Translations under genes and position numbers: made by a program | Part shown: piece after piece, positions 17,124 through 24,945 of the stretch | Layout: every line of letters begins with the position of its first letter | How positions within the stretch are numbered: the stretch's first letter is position 1 | From: an uncultured marine group III euryarchaeote | Lineage (GTDB): Archaea > Thermoplasmatota > Poseidoniia > MGIII > CG-Epi1 | DNA length: 41,123 nt | NCBI GenBank assembly: GCA_902627615.1 | Contig: CACOJW010000011.1 | Location: forward strand, 1 to 41,123 | Direction: 5' to 3' | Notes under the pieces: generated by a model | Told to the model about the DNA's origin: nothing | What the model saw: the letters and a program-made list of their open reading frames with translations, nothing else | The model's database searches: none

Positions 17124-17666
17124 ATGGCATTAACCGAATCAACTATGGTAGAACTAGGAAGTTCAGCCCACGATTTTAGCTTACCAGACACTAAAGGCAA
17201 TAATGTTAGCCTTAGTGATTTCAAATCTAATTCATTGGTTGTCATCTTCACTTGCAATCACTGCCCATACGCTAAGGCAGTCGAAGATAGGCTTATTGAT
17301 CTAGGAAATAAGTATCGTGGAAAGACTGATTTTGTCTTAATTAGCTCTAATGAAATTGAAAATTATCCAGATGATGCACCAGATAAAATGGCTAAAAGAC
17401 ATTCTGAGAAAAATTACCCATTCCCATACTTATTTGATGAAACACAAGAAGTGGCAAAAGCATACAGTGCCGTTTGCACTCCTGACATTTTCCTTTATGA
17501 TAATCATAGAAAATTAAGATACAGGGGAAGATTAGATGATAATTGGAAGGAACCCGAAAAGGTCACTCGAGCAGAATTAAAGATGGCGATCGAGTCTGTT
17601 TTGAGCGGTAATGAAATAGATTTTGAACAAGTGCCTTCAATGGGATGTAACATTAAGTGGAAATAA
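17124..17666 (+). CDS. Thioredoxin-fold redoxin (AhpC/TSA-like) protein
   Basis: 180 residues, no signal peptide. The N-terminus HDFSLPDTKGNNVSLSDF is redoxin-like. The redox centre is FTCNHCPYAK (Cys44, Cys47). The rest (VCTPDIFLYD, LRYRGRLDDN) matches the conserved family of cytoplasmic thioredoxin-like proteins with a CNHCPY motif. CxxC with the peroxiredoxin-like frame suggests a thiol-disulfide reductase or peroxidase, exact substrate unknown. It is transcribed divergently from the phosphohexomutase and converges with the next small gene. Confidence 0.85.
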   Translation: MALTESTMVELGSSAHDFSLPDTKGNNVSLSDFKSNSLVVIFTCNHCPYAKAVEDRLIDLGNKYRGKTDFVLISSNEIENYPDDAPDKMAKRHSEKNYPFPYLFDETQEVAKAYSAVCTPDIFLYDNHRKLRYRGRLDDNWKEPEKVTRAELKMAIESVLSGNEIDFEQVPSMGCNIKWK

Positions 17667-17669
17667 GAC

Positions 17670-17885
17670 TCAGGCTTCCTCATCCGGCTTGAGCAATATG
17701 AAAAGCGCAATAGCAAGTAAAAAAAAGGCTAAAGACAAGGCAAACTTAAGGCCTAATAGCCTATAAATCACAATAATGTTGAAAATATGAAGCATTATAC
17801 CTACAGGATGGAGAATTATCTCTCGTTCGGAGTTGAACCCAAACAGTAAGATTTGAGACTCCTTTGCACGTTTACCACTTGCCAC
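17670..17885 (-). CDS. Small membrane protein of unknown function (71 residues)
   Basis: Two hydrophobic segments, about residues 27-46 (HPVGIMLHIFNIIVIYRLLG) and 49-66, and a charged end KPDEEA. The N-terminal about 20 residues are polar and basic. No recognised family. Coding is supported by its fit between neighbours, 3 bases from the convergent redoxin stop. The function cannot be inferred. Confidence 0.5.
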   Translation of the reverse strand: MASGKRAKESQILLFGFNSEREIILHPVGIMLHIFNIIVIYRLLGLKFALSLAFFLLAIALFILLKPDEEA

Positions 17886-17967
17886 ACTCCCCTGACGCCT
17901 TTGTTTAATTTAATACTGTGGTTGTTTTGTTCTTTGGTGGGTCTACTATAGATCCTATAACTGCGCC

Positions 17968-18282
17968 CTAAGATTCTTTCTTTTCATCTTTTTCGTCATC
18001 ATCATAAAAATATGACTGGACTCTTTCCAATTCTTTCTCTGCCCTTTTATTCAGATTTATGGCAAGTTTTGCTAATAAAATTACCAGAATTGTAACAGCT
18101 ATTGCACTGATATACATTCCTTGAAGAGTACCGTCGTCAGTATTTGGCAATAAGTAATCTACTGTCGCAACAATCGTGTCTTTCCAAACAAGAGCTACTA
18201 CTAAACCAAAAGCAGTCATAACGGAGGACATCACTATTTGTCTTACATTCAGATTTTCTACATTTTCCTTGAAATCAGCCAT
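17968..18282 (-). CDS. DUF5654 family small membrane protein
   Basis: 104 residues. A helix beginning VMSSVMTAFGLVVALVWKD (about 17-35) and a second hydrophobic stretch (about 55-73) frame a short loop, followed by a charged Lys/Glu/Asp-rich tail. The AFGLVxALxWKD pattern matches DUF5654 proteins of archaea, whose function is not established. It overlaps the start-side neighbour (84-residue Cys-rich protein) by 8 bases, and the two are read in the same direction, so they probably form an operon. Confidence 0.65.
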   Translation of the reverse strand: MADFKENVENLNVRQIVMSSVMTAFGLVVALVWKDTIVATVDYLLPNTDDGTLQGMYISAIAVTILVILLAKLAINLNKRAEKELERVQSYFYDDDEKDEKKES

Positions 18283-18529
18283 CTTCTTCCTCCGGAGTAT
18301 TCATTTCCTTCAAATTAAGACTATATACTGAAAAAACGTAAATGTCTGGATTAATCTTTAGCCTTTCCATACAAGGATTACACATAGGATGGATAAAACC
18401 CTGATTCTCATCATGTTTGTGCCTTAAGTCTGCTTCATAACAATGTGAAACTAAGTATTCAGCTTCCGCAGGCTGGTTCAATTTAGTGGGTGTCAAACCA
18501 TGCACATCAACACACATTCTACAATACAT
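18275..18529 (-). CDS. Small Cys/His-rich putative zinc-binding protein (84 residues)
   Basis: Contains CRMC (residues 3-6), SHC, RHKH and CNPC, a set of Cys and His residues that could bind one or two zinc ions (inference). No transmembrane segment. I do not recognise a family. It is first in a two-gene operon with the DUF5654 protein. A reverse-strand TATA-like motif (AGTTATAAGAGG, about 18561-18572) lies 30-45 bases upstream. The start codon is supported by the motif-rich N-terminus. Confidence 0.55.
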   Translation of the reverse strand: MYCRMCVDVHGLTPTKLNQPAEAEYLVSHCYEADLRHKHDENQGFIHPMCNPCMERLKINPDIYVFSVYSLNLKEMNTPEEEDG

Positions 18530-18582
18530 TACATACTCCTAATCAATTTACTAAAGATGTCCTCTTATAACTATGCTAATTA

Positions 18583-18592
18583 ATTTTATATA
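18583..18592 (+). promoter_or_regulatory. Putative TATA box of the Sec61-beta-like gene
   Basis: ATTTTATATA lies 22-31 bases before the ATG at 18614, a good match with leaderless spacing. Confidence 0.5.
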
Positions 18593-18613
18593 ATACTACC
18601 AGGTCGAAAAATT

Positions 18614-18859
18614 ATGGCAAAAGAAAAAAAAAGCCAAGGTTTTCAGTCCGCTGCAGGATTAATCCGTTACTTTGATGCTGAAGATAGTAATGCAATTCAA
18701 ATGACAAGATGGCTTGTAATTCTTTCTTGCATTTTAGCCATAATGGTAGTAGAAATTACTTCCGCTCTTGGTCGAGAAACTGGGCTCTATGTTTTAGTCA
18801 TTGGTTTAATCATAATTTTACTAAATGAAATAAGATTAAGACGTGCAGATTCGGTTTAA
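18614..18859 (+). CDS. Sec61-beta / SecG-like preprotein translocase subunit
   Basis: 81 residues. The N-terminal half reads KKSQGFQSAAGLIRYFDAED, the conserved cytosolic part of archaeal Sec61-beta (typically AGLxRYFDEE), followed by a hydrophobic segment (about 32-50). Sec61-beta is the small accessory subunit of the SecYE-beta protein channel. Unlike the usual single-helix subunit, it continues into a second hydrophobic helix (about 55-72) and a basic tail LRRADSV. No other Sec gene lies in the window. The identification rests on the N-terminal motif, so confidence is moderate. Confidence 0.72.
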   Translation: MAKEKKSQGFQSAAGLIRYFDAEDSNAIQMTRWLVILSCILAIMVVEITSALGRETGLYVLVIGLIIILLNEIRLRRADSV

Positions 18860-18889
18860 TTTTATTAATCTAGACCTTGTTTACATCTG

Positions 18890-20116
18890 ATGAAACTTTG
18901 TGACTTCTGTGGATTTTACGTTGGACCTGAAGACATAAAGTGTAGAAGTTGTTCAAATCCTATACCTGGCAGACAAGTATTTGAGGAAATCGATTATAAA
19001 CCTAGTAAAATTGAATCGAAGCCAAATAGTGCTCATGAAAAAATAATCTATCAAAAACCAAAAGGAAAACTCTACAATTTCATAAGAAAAGCTGTAATAC
19101 TATTAATACTAACTGGAATCGTAATAGCTCCACAAACCCAAACTTTAGTCAAAGATAGCTTGAATTATTGGGATGAAATGAATAAACCGTATTACAACAT
19201 TCCTGAAAGCATTGAACTCACTATGATAAGAAATTTTACGATATACTTACAAGATGAAGGATACTCAGATTATAGCTTAGTTATTAGCAAACCAGAAGAT
19301 AGACCTACTTGGCCGCAGCAAGGCGAGACTAGTTGGCAAAGCATAACTGATTTCAAGACAAACCCTGATTATAATGAGAATGAAGCTGGAAGAATGGAAT
19401 GGGCAAACAGAATAGAAGGACAAGACCGTGACTATATTGAAATTGAATACAAAGTAAAAATAAATACATTAAGGCCAGACCTTGCACCCGAAGATTCAGG
19501 AACTGTTGAAGACATACCTGAAGGTTATGATATTTATCTGCAAGATGAATGGCTTATAGAACCAAGTTCCTCAGATATTTCAAACCTATCAAATCAATTA
19601 TCAAACGGAACTGAAGGAAATGTAATCAAAATACTTCAGAATATCTACAACTACATCACTTACAACTATACCTACAAACAATCATCAATACCAAAAAGTT
19701 GTGATGAAACAATGGAAAACATGTTTGGTGATTGCGATGACTTTTCTATTCTTTTTGCTTCAATTGCAAGAGCTGCAGGAATACCTACATGGTTAGAACT
19801 CGGAAGAATACCTGCATTTATCGATAATAGGGCTGGCTGTGATCTGAGGGATTGGGGTGGACATGCTTGGGTAAATACAGTTGTACCTCTGAAAGAAGGA
19901 GGATTTGCAGTCGTAAACATAGACCTTGCTAACTCTTATTTCATGTGGATGCCAGCATACAGAATTTCAGATTGGGTAGATGATGGAAATGGAGACAACT
20001 TATATTCATATTATTATTTATTCGCCAGCAAAGGTACTGCTAAAGCAAAATACTTAGAAAATTCTTATGTCTCTAATTGTGAGATTATAGGAAACCTGAA
20101 ATTAGAACAATTATGA
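18890..20116 (+). CDS. Membrane-anchored transglutaminase-like cysteine peptidase with zinc ribbon
   Basis: 408 residues. N-terminal zinc ribbon CDFC...CRSC (residues 4-20), a linker, one membrane helix (about 62-78, AVILLILTGIVIA), then an extracytoplasmic part. The C-terminal transglutaminase-like core shows the triad: Cys282 in GDCDDF, His325 in GGHAW, Asp345 in NIDLAN. The family includes peptidases and amidases as well as crosslinking enzymes, so the reaction is not settled. Topology puts the zinc ribbon inside and the enzyme outside the cell (inference). Its last codons overlap the GNAT gene (ATGA). Confidence 0.82.
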   Translation: MKLCDFCGFYVGPEDIKCRSCSNPIPGRQVFEEIDYKPSKIESKPNSAHEKIIYQKPKGKLYNFIRKAVILLILTGIVIAPQTQTLVKDSLNYWDEMNKPYYNIPESIELTMIRNFTIYLQDEGYSDYSLVISKPEDRPTWPQQGETSWQSITDFKTNPDYNENEAGRMEWANRIEGQDRDYIEIEYKVKINTLRPDLAPEDSGTVEDIPEGYDIYLQDEWLIEPSSSDISNLSNQLSNGTEGNVIKILQNIYNYITYNYTYKQSSIPKSCDETMENMFGDCDDFSILFASIARAAGIPTWLELGRIPAFIDNRAGCDLRDWGGHAWVNTVVPLKEGGFAVVNIDLANSYFMWMPAYRISDWVDDGNGDNLYSYYYLFASKGTAKAKYLENSYVSNCEIIGNLKLEQL

Positions 20117-20544
20117 ATATATCTGCTTTTGAAACTAATCAATTAGATGAGCTAATGGAATTTCTAGATGACAATTTAAATGAAAATTATGAAAAAAATG
20201 TTTTTCTAAACATAAGGAAAAGGTGGCCTGAAGGGTTTCTCATTGTAGAAAACAAAGGCGAAATAGTTGGTGCTTGTTGTGGTGCTATTCTTCCTAACGA
20301 GAAATTAAGAGTCCTGATTTTAGTGCTTCAAAGAGATTATCAAAGGCAAGGAATAGGAAAAGATTTAATGAATCGAATGATTAAATCTAGCAAAATATTT
20401 GGAGTAAAAAAGATAACATTAGAAGTTCGAAAAGATTCTGAAGCAATCCAATTTTATAGAAAATTAGGGCTGTCCTCTGTTGATCTACTACCTTGCTACT
20501 ACCAAGACGGATGTGATGGAATCGTAATGGAAAAGCATCTTTAG
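20113..20544 (+). CDS. GNAT family N-acetyltransferase, RimI-like
   Basis: 143 residues. A single GNAT fold with the acetyl-CoA pyrophosphate loop QRQGIGKDL in the order typical of RimI (RxxGxGxxL), preceded by the VLQRDY strand and followed by ITLEVRKDSEAIQFYRKLG. The substrate is not visible. It could be an N-terminal or small-molecule acetyltransferase. It starts inside the stop of the transglutaminase gene (ATGA), so they are co-transcribed. Confidence 0.85.
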   Translation: MNISAFETNQLDELMEFLDDNLNENYEKNVFLNIRKRWPEGFLIVENKGEIVGACCGAILPNEKLRVLILVLQRDYQRQGIGKDLMNRMIKSSKIFGVKKITLEVRKDSEAIQFYRKLGLSSVDLLPCYYQDGCDGIVMEKHL

Positions 20545-20576
20545 AAATAGTGTTATCGACTGAGAAACACAGAAAG

Positions 20577-20586
20577 CTTTTTATAG
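20577..20586 (+). promoter_or_regulatory. Putative TATA box of the tfb gene
   Basis: CTTTTTATAG lies 41-50 bases before the TFB ATG. The leader has AAAGGGGG (20611-20618), a strong ribosome binding site, 9 bases from the ATG at 20628. An ATG at 20621 opens a 5-codon frame ending at a TGA just inside the tfb start. Confidence 0.45.
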
Positions 20587-20627
20587 TGGCCTAAATCCCA
20601 CGAAACCTCGAAAGGGGGTTATGGTAA

Positions 20628-21563
20628 ATGAAATCTGAAGACGAAAAAGAAAAAGTTGACGAAGTTACTAGCTGTCCTGATTGTAAAGGCACGCACTTGA
20701 AAAGAGACTATGATCATGCCGAAATAGTTTGTGCAGATTGTGGGCTTGTTTTAGAAGACAACATTGTCGATACCGGACCCGAATGGAGGGCTTTTGACAT
20801 GCAACAGGAAAATGCACTTGCAAGAGCGGGACCTCCAATGTCTACTACGTTACCAGACAAAGGCTTGTCAACAGAAATTTCCCCTACCAATAGAGATTAC
20901 TACGGGAGATCAATATCCAACAGAAATCAATCTATGTTGTTTAGAATGAGAAAGTGGCAGAGAAGAGCTAGAGCTTCTAAATCTGCAGAAAGAAACATGG
21001 CAGTAGCAATGCGCGAAATGCAAGCTGTGGCTACTAACTTAAAATTACCAAGAAGAATACAGGAGACTGCTGCTTTCATTTATCGTAGAGCCATACAAGA
21101 ACAATCATTGAGTGGAAGAGCCATAGAGATGGTAGCTTGTGCAGCATTGTATGCAGCATGCAGGCAAGAAGGTGTTCCAAGGACTCTTACAGAAATAAGC
21201 AGGCACAGTAGGTATTCCAGAAAAGAAATTTCTCGAACATATCAAGTCATGGTTAAAGCATTGAAAATGCACTCTATGCCACCTTTACCAGAAGATTACC
21301 TACCAAGAATTTGTTCAAAATTAGAACTATCGCCAAAAGTTGAAGGAGCTGCAAGAGATCTTCTAAGAGCTGCTCAAGATGTACCCTTAACAAATTCAGT
21401 ACCTATTTCTTTAGCTGCGGCTGCAGTTTACATAGCATCCATTGTCAATAATGAAAGAAGGAAGCAAAAAGATGTCGCTAGAGCTGCAGATTTGACGGAA
21501 GTTACGATAAGAAGCCGTTACAAAGAAATGGCTCAATTCTTGAATATCGATATCCATATCTAA
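20628..21563 (+). CDS. tfb: Transcription initiation factor TFB
   Basis: Archaeal TFIIB homologue, 311 residues, recruits RNA polymerase to TATA/TBP. The N-terminal zinc ribbon has Cys16, Cys19, Cys35 and Cys38. The B-reader segment follows at GPEWRAFD. Two cyclin-like repeats fill the rest (about 110-200 and 210-305), including ETAAFIYRRAI, LSGRAIEMVACAALYAACR and the recognition-helix pattern ARAADLTEVTIRSRYKEM. All structural elements are present and the length is standard. Many archaea have several TFBs, so this may be one of a set. Confidence 0.97.
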   Translation: MKSEDEKEKVDEVTSCPDCKGTHLKRDYDHAEIVCADCGLVLEDNIVDTGPEWRAFDMQQENALARAGPPMSTTLPDKGLSTEISPTNRDYYGRSISNRNQSMLFRMRKWQRRARASKSAERNMAVAMREMQAVATNLKLPRRIQETAAFIYRRAIQEQSLSGRAIEMVACAALYAACRQEGVPRTLTEISRHSRYSRKEISRTYQVMVKALKMHSMPPLPEDYLPRICSKLELSPKVEGAARDLLRAAQDVPLTNSVPISLAAAAVYIASIVNNERRKQKDVARAADLTEVTIRSRYKEMAQFLNIDIHI

Positions 21564-21589
21564 AGCGCTCTTTAATCGGGTAATGCCCT

Positions 21590-22189
21590 ATGATCGATGA
21601 GCAGATATACAGAAGATTTAACCACACAGTAGCCGCTTGCTTTGTAGTCTATTTCTTATTCCCCCAAGAAATATTTGGTATAGAACGAAGTATATTCATT
21701 ATTTTATTTTGGTTATTGGTAGTGACAATCGAAATTTTAAGATTTCAAAAAGGAATAAAAATTATTGGATTAAGAGACTATGAGAAAAATAGGATAGCTG
21801 GATTTGTTTGGTTTGCTAGTGGGTCATGCCTGCTTTTAGGCCTATACGAACTGGATTTAGTACCACAAAACTTTGTAATTGGTACGATTATCATGGCTGC
21901 ATATACAGACCCATTAATTGGAGAATCTGCCAAGAATTGGGGAGATATTATAGGTATTTTATCTGGACTAGCTTGTAGCTTTGCCATATATCAAATAATA
22001 ATAGGTGGATTTTTTTACCCAATAATAGGAAGTATCGTAGCTGTAGCTGCTGAAAAACCTAAAATAAAGTGGTTTGACGACGACTTTGCAATGCAATTAT
22101 TCCCAATTTTAGCAATGAGTATTCTATACGCTTATGGAATTGGACCTGATTTAATCGATGAGGGAATACTAATCAAGGGAGATGCATGA
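21590..22189 (+). CDS. Dolichol/phytol kinase-like membrane protein
   Basis: 199 residues, about six to seven hydrophobic segments. The N-terminal RRFNHTVAACF fits the R-x-x-H start of CTP-dependent prenol kinases (SEC59, VTE5). AAYTDPLIGESAKNWGDIIG and VAVAAEKPKIKWFDDDF resemble their conserved Asp-containing loops, and the distal GSIVAVAAE loop also fits. Family role: phosphorylation of a polyprenol such as dolichol or geranylgeraniol using CTP. The match is by pattern only, so the substrate is an inference. It is followed by an overlapping 55-residue membrane gene (ATGA). Confidence 0.65.
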   Translation: MIDEQIYRRFNHTVAACFVVYFLFPQEIFGIERSIFIILFWLLVVTIEILRFQKGIKIIGLRDYEKNRIAGFVWFASGSCLLLGLYELDLVPQNFVIGTIIMAAYTDPLIGESAKNWGDIIGILSGLACSFAIYQIIIGGFFYPIIGSIVAVAAEKPKIKWFDDDFAMQLFPILAMSILYAYGIGPDLIDEGILIKGDA

Positions 22190-22353
22190 AAATAACTAAA
22201 ATATACATAGGCATTCTCTACATTGTAACAATTGTCTGCTCACTGCTCTTCATAATTGAAGAGCACTATAATATAGCCATATTATTAATTCTTGGTAATG
22301 CTATACCAGGATATCCTTTAGCAAAATCACTACTGGAGAAAAATGGAAATTAA
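22186..22353 (+). CDS. Small membrane protein of 55 residues, unknown function
   Basis: A frame too short for most gene callers. It begins MKITKIYIGILYIVTIVCSL, has two hydrophobic stretches (about residues 5-24 and 29-42) and ends SLLEKNGN. Its ATG overlaps the stop of the dolichol-kinase-like gene in the ATGA pattern, and its stop lies 11 bases inside the M24 peptidase gene. This fits a genuinely translated small gene between two others. No family recognised. Its coding region contains an inverted repeat at 22244-22265. Confidence 0.6.
   Translation: MKITKIYIGILYIVTIVCSLLFIIEEHYNIAILLILGNAIPGYPLAKSLLEKNGN
22244..22265. repeat. 9-bp perfect inverted repeat with 4-base loop
   Basis: TGCTCTTCA and its exact complement flank TAAT inside the 55-residue gene. 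A hairpin in the RNA between the prenol-kinase-like and peptidase genes could affect processing or translation, but chance in a coding region is equally possible. It is not followed by a U-run, so a classical terminator is unlikely. Confidence 0.4.
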
Positions 22354-23440
22354 TTATAATCGGAGATGGACGCAAATTAAAGAAAATCTTAGCGGAAAAG
22401 ATGCTTTTGTTTGCTCACTACCGGGAAACACAAGATATCTTGCAAATTCGGAATCTCCGCCGGGATGCCCTCCTGGATCGACAATGAACTTTGTTATTAT
22501 CCCTGCAAAAGGGGAACCGATCGGCATTACTTCTTCCTTAGAAGAACATCGCTGCCGCAAGGAAGCCTCTGTAGATGATATCAGGCTATGGACAAACTAT
22601 CCAGAAATTAAATCTCATGGAAAAACTGCCAAGGAGGTACTCAAAAATACTATTGAAGAAAAAAACATAGATAGCATTTATTCCGATACAAAGCTTTCAC
22701 TTGGAAGAGGAATTAAAGTAAAGCAAAGCGACTTTGTAAATGAGATGAGAGGAATAAAAAGTCCAGACGAGTTAGAACGAATAAACAAGGCAATAAAGCA
22801 ATCAGATAAGGGCCAGGAATTTGCCAGAAGTTTAGTTGAATCAGGGGAAGGCCTTACAGAAAGAGAAGTTAGAGTTGAAATAGATTATTTTATGGGAAGA
22901 AATTCAGTTCAAGAAAACTCATTTAGCACGATAATAGCGTCTGGTCCAAACGCCGCTCATTCACATCATTCAAATACGAACAGGAAATTGGAGAAAGGTG
23001 ATCCAGTAATATGCGATTTTGGGGTGTTCTGGGATGGCTATTGCTCAGACATAACGCGAACTTATTTTGTTGGAGGTGAAGGGTCTGATGAAATGGAAAA
23101 AGTATATCAAATAGTCTTAGAAGCAAATAAGAAATCAATTGAAGCCTTGAAAATTGGAAAAACTGGACATGATGTTGATAAAGCTGGAAGGAAATTTATC
23201 AGTGAAAAGGGCTATGGCCGTAATTTTGTGCATGGCACTGGTCACGGCTTTGGTTTAGAAATACACGAATTCCCATCAATAACTTACAAATCAAAGGTAA
23301 TAGTAAAGAATTCTATGGCTGTAACAATTGAGCCAGGAATATATCTACCTGGCAAAGGTGGTGTAAGAATAGAAGATGACGTATTAGTCACTCAAAGAAA
23401 ACCTAATATTTTAACCAAGGCTAAAAAGGAACTATACTAA
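22343..23440 (+). CDS. M24-family metallopeptidase (Xaa-Pro dipeptidase-like)
   Basis: 365 residues. The C-terminal pita-bread domain has the expected metal ligands: the two-Asp strand CDFGVFWDGYCSDITRTY, then HGTGHGFGLEIHE (His), VTIEPGIY (Glu) and GGVRIEDDVLV (Glu). The N-terminal about 130 residues form the creatinase-N domain typical of PepQ/Xaa-Pro dipeptidases. It probably cleaves dipeptides ending in proline in the cytoplasm. It starts 11 bases inside the preceding 55-residue gene, and elp3 begins 1 base after its stop. Confidence 0.9.
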   Translation: MEINYNRRWTQIKENLSGKDAFVCSLPGNTRYLANSESPPGCPPGSTMNFVIIPAKGEPIGITSSLEEHRCRKEASVDDIRLWTNYPEIKSHGKTAKEVLKNTIEEKNIDSIYSDTKLSLGRGIKVKQSDFVNEMRGIKSPDELERINKAIKQSDKGQEFARSLVESGEGLTEREVRVEIDYFMGRNSVQENSFSTIIASGPNAAHSHHSNTNRKLEKGDPVICDFGVFWDGYCSDITRTYFVGGEGSDEMEKVYQIVLEANKKSIEALKIGKTGHDVDKAGRKFISEKGYGRNFVHGTGHGFGLEIHEFPSITYKSKVIVKNSMAVTIEPGIYLPGKGGVRIEDDVLVTQRKPNILTKAKKELY

Positions 23441-23441
23441 G

Positions 23442-24941
23442 ATGATGGAAGCTGAACTGGTTGTCAATCGCTTAATGGAAAAAAAACCTAAGACTAGACA
23501 AGAAGTGCAACTCATCAAATTAGAGGTAGCAAAAGAAGAAAAATTCGACATGGTACCTCCAAATAATCAACTTTTGGCCAAAATAGACCCTAAAAAGGAA
23601 CCCGAATTAGCTAAATTATTACGAGTAAAACCAATGCGGACTAGTGCCGGAGTCACACCCATTGCAATAATGACATCACCTGCACCATGTCCCCATGGAA
23701 CATGCACTTATTGTCCTGGAGGGCCTAAAAATGAGAGTCCCCAATCATATACTGGTCACGAACCAGCTGCTAGAAGAGGTAAAAGACATAATTATAACTC
23801 AAAGAGTCAGGTAAATGCAAGATTGGAGCAATACATACGCAATGGTCATCCTACTGACAAAATTGAAATAATCATAATGGGTGGTACATTTACTGCTAGA
23901 AGGCCTGATTATCAAGATGAATTTTTGACGGGAGCATTTGAAACTCTTAACGGTAAAAAATTACCACTTGAGGAAGCCCTTCTCCATAATGGAGATGCAA
24001 AACATAAATGTGTCGCCTTAACTATGGAAACAAGACCTACAGAATGCAATCCTTGGGCTGTATTTCACATGAGGAAACAAGGAGCTACAAGAGTAGAAAT
24101 TGGAGTCCAGTGTCTAGATGATGATGTCCATGATAAACTCGCCCGAGATCAAACTGTGGATGATGTTGCAAAAGCAACAAGATTGCTTAAAGAAGCAGGA
24201 TTGAAAGTCGTATATCACATGATGCCCGGTTTACCTGGAATGAATCCCGAAACTGATCTTAGAGATTTCAAGCGTTTATTCGAAGAAGAAGATTTTCAAC
24301 CTGACATGTTAAAATTATATCCTACATTGCTAGTAAAAGGTTCGGCATTAGCTGAAGATCCTGGTGATTTTGTACCGTATGATACTGAAACGGCTGCTAA
24401 AGTTATAGCCGACTTAAAAGAAATAGTTCCACCATATGTCAGAATACAACGAATTCAAAGAGACATACCTAAGCCTCAAATAATTGCAGGAGTTATGAAT
24501 TCAAACCTCCGACAATATGCTAGACGTGAATTGAAAAAAAGAGGCAAAAAATGTAGTTGTATTAATTGCCGAGAACTCTGGAGAGCTGAAATTGACCCCT
24601 CGACAGCAGAATTAAAAGAAATAAAATACAAAGCAAGTGGTGGTAAAGAGTTCTTTATTTCATATGAATCGGGTACAAAACTATTGGCTTATCTAAGGTT
24701 AAGGTTAGATGACAATGCAACTGTAAGAGAACTAAAAGTAACTGGCCAAGCTGCAAACATAGGAACTACAAGTACTGGAGTACAACACATGGGATTAGGA
24801 AGTAAATTGATGAAGATCGCCGAGAAAAAGGCACGAAATTATCATAAAATTAGGGTCACTCATGGTGCTGGAACAAGAATTTATTATGAAAAATTAGGAT
24901 ATAGTTTAGAAGACTACTACATGGTTAAGCATTTATCTTAA
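23442..24941 (+). CDS. elp3: Elp3, tRNA U34 carboxymethyl-modifying radical SAM/acetyltransferase
   Basis: 499 residues. Elp3 makes the 5-carbon side chain of wobble uridine using SAM and acetyl-CoA. The radical SAM cluster is CPHGTCTYCPGG (Cys83, Cys88, Cys91). IEIIIMGGTFTARRPDYQ, ETRPTEC and GVQCLDDDVHDKL follow. The C-terminal GNAT half is present (TSTGVQHMGLGSKLM, THGAGTRIYYEKLGY). A CSCINCRELW-type zinc site lies between the halves. Single-subunit archaeal Elp3 needs no Elp1/2 partners. It starts one base after the peptidase stop, and a second ATG (23445) follows directly. The AsnB-like gene begins 4 bases after its stop. Confidence 0.95.
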   Translation: MMEAELVVNRLMEKKPKTRQEVQLIKLEVAKEEKFDMVPPNNQLLAKIDPKKEPELAKLLRVKPMRTSAGVTPIAIMTSPAPCPHGTCTYCPGGPKNESPQSYTGHEPAARRGKRHNYNSKSQVNARLEQYIRNGHPTDKIEIIIMGGTFTARRPDYQDEFLTGAFETLNGKKLPLEEALLHNGDAKHKCVALTMETRPTECNPWAVFHMRKQGATRVEIGVQCLDDDVHDKLARDQTVDDVAKATRLLKEAGLKVVYHMMPGLPGMNPETDLRDFKRLFEEEDFQPDMLKLYPTLLVKGSALAEDPGDFVPYDTETAAKVIADLKEIVPPYVRIQRIQRDIPKPQIIAGVMNSNLRQYARRELKKRGKKCSCINCRELWRAEIDPSTAELKEIKYKASGGKEFFISYESGTKLLAYLRLRLDDNATVRELKVTGQAANIGTTSTGVQHMGLGSKLMKIAEKKARNYHKIRVTHGAGTRIYYEKLGYSLEDYYMVKHLS

Positions 24942-24945
24942 TAAT

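Noticed and set aside
22244..22265. Hairpin as a rho-independent-type terminator
   Set aside because: It lies inside a coding frame and has no U-run on the 3' side.
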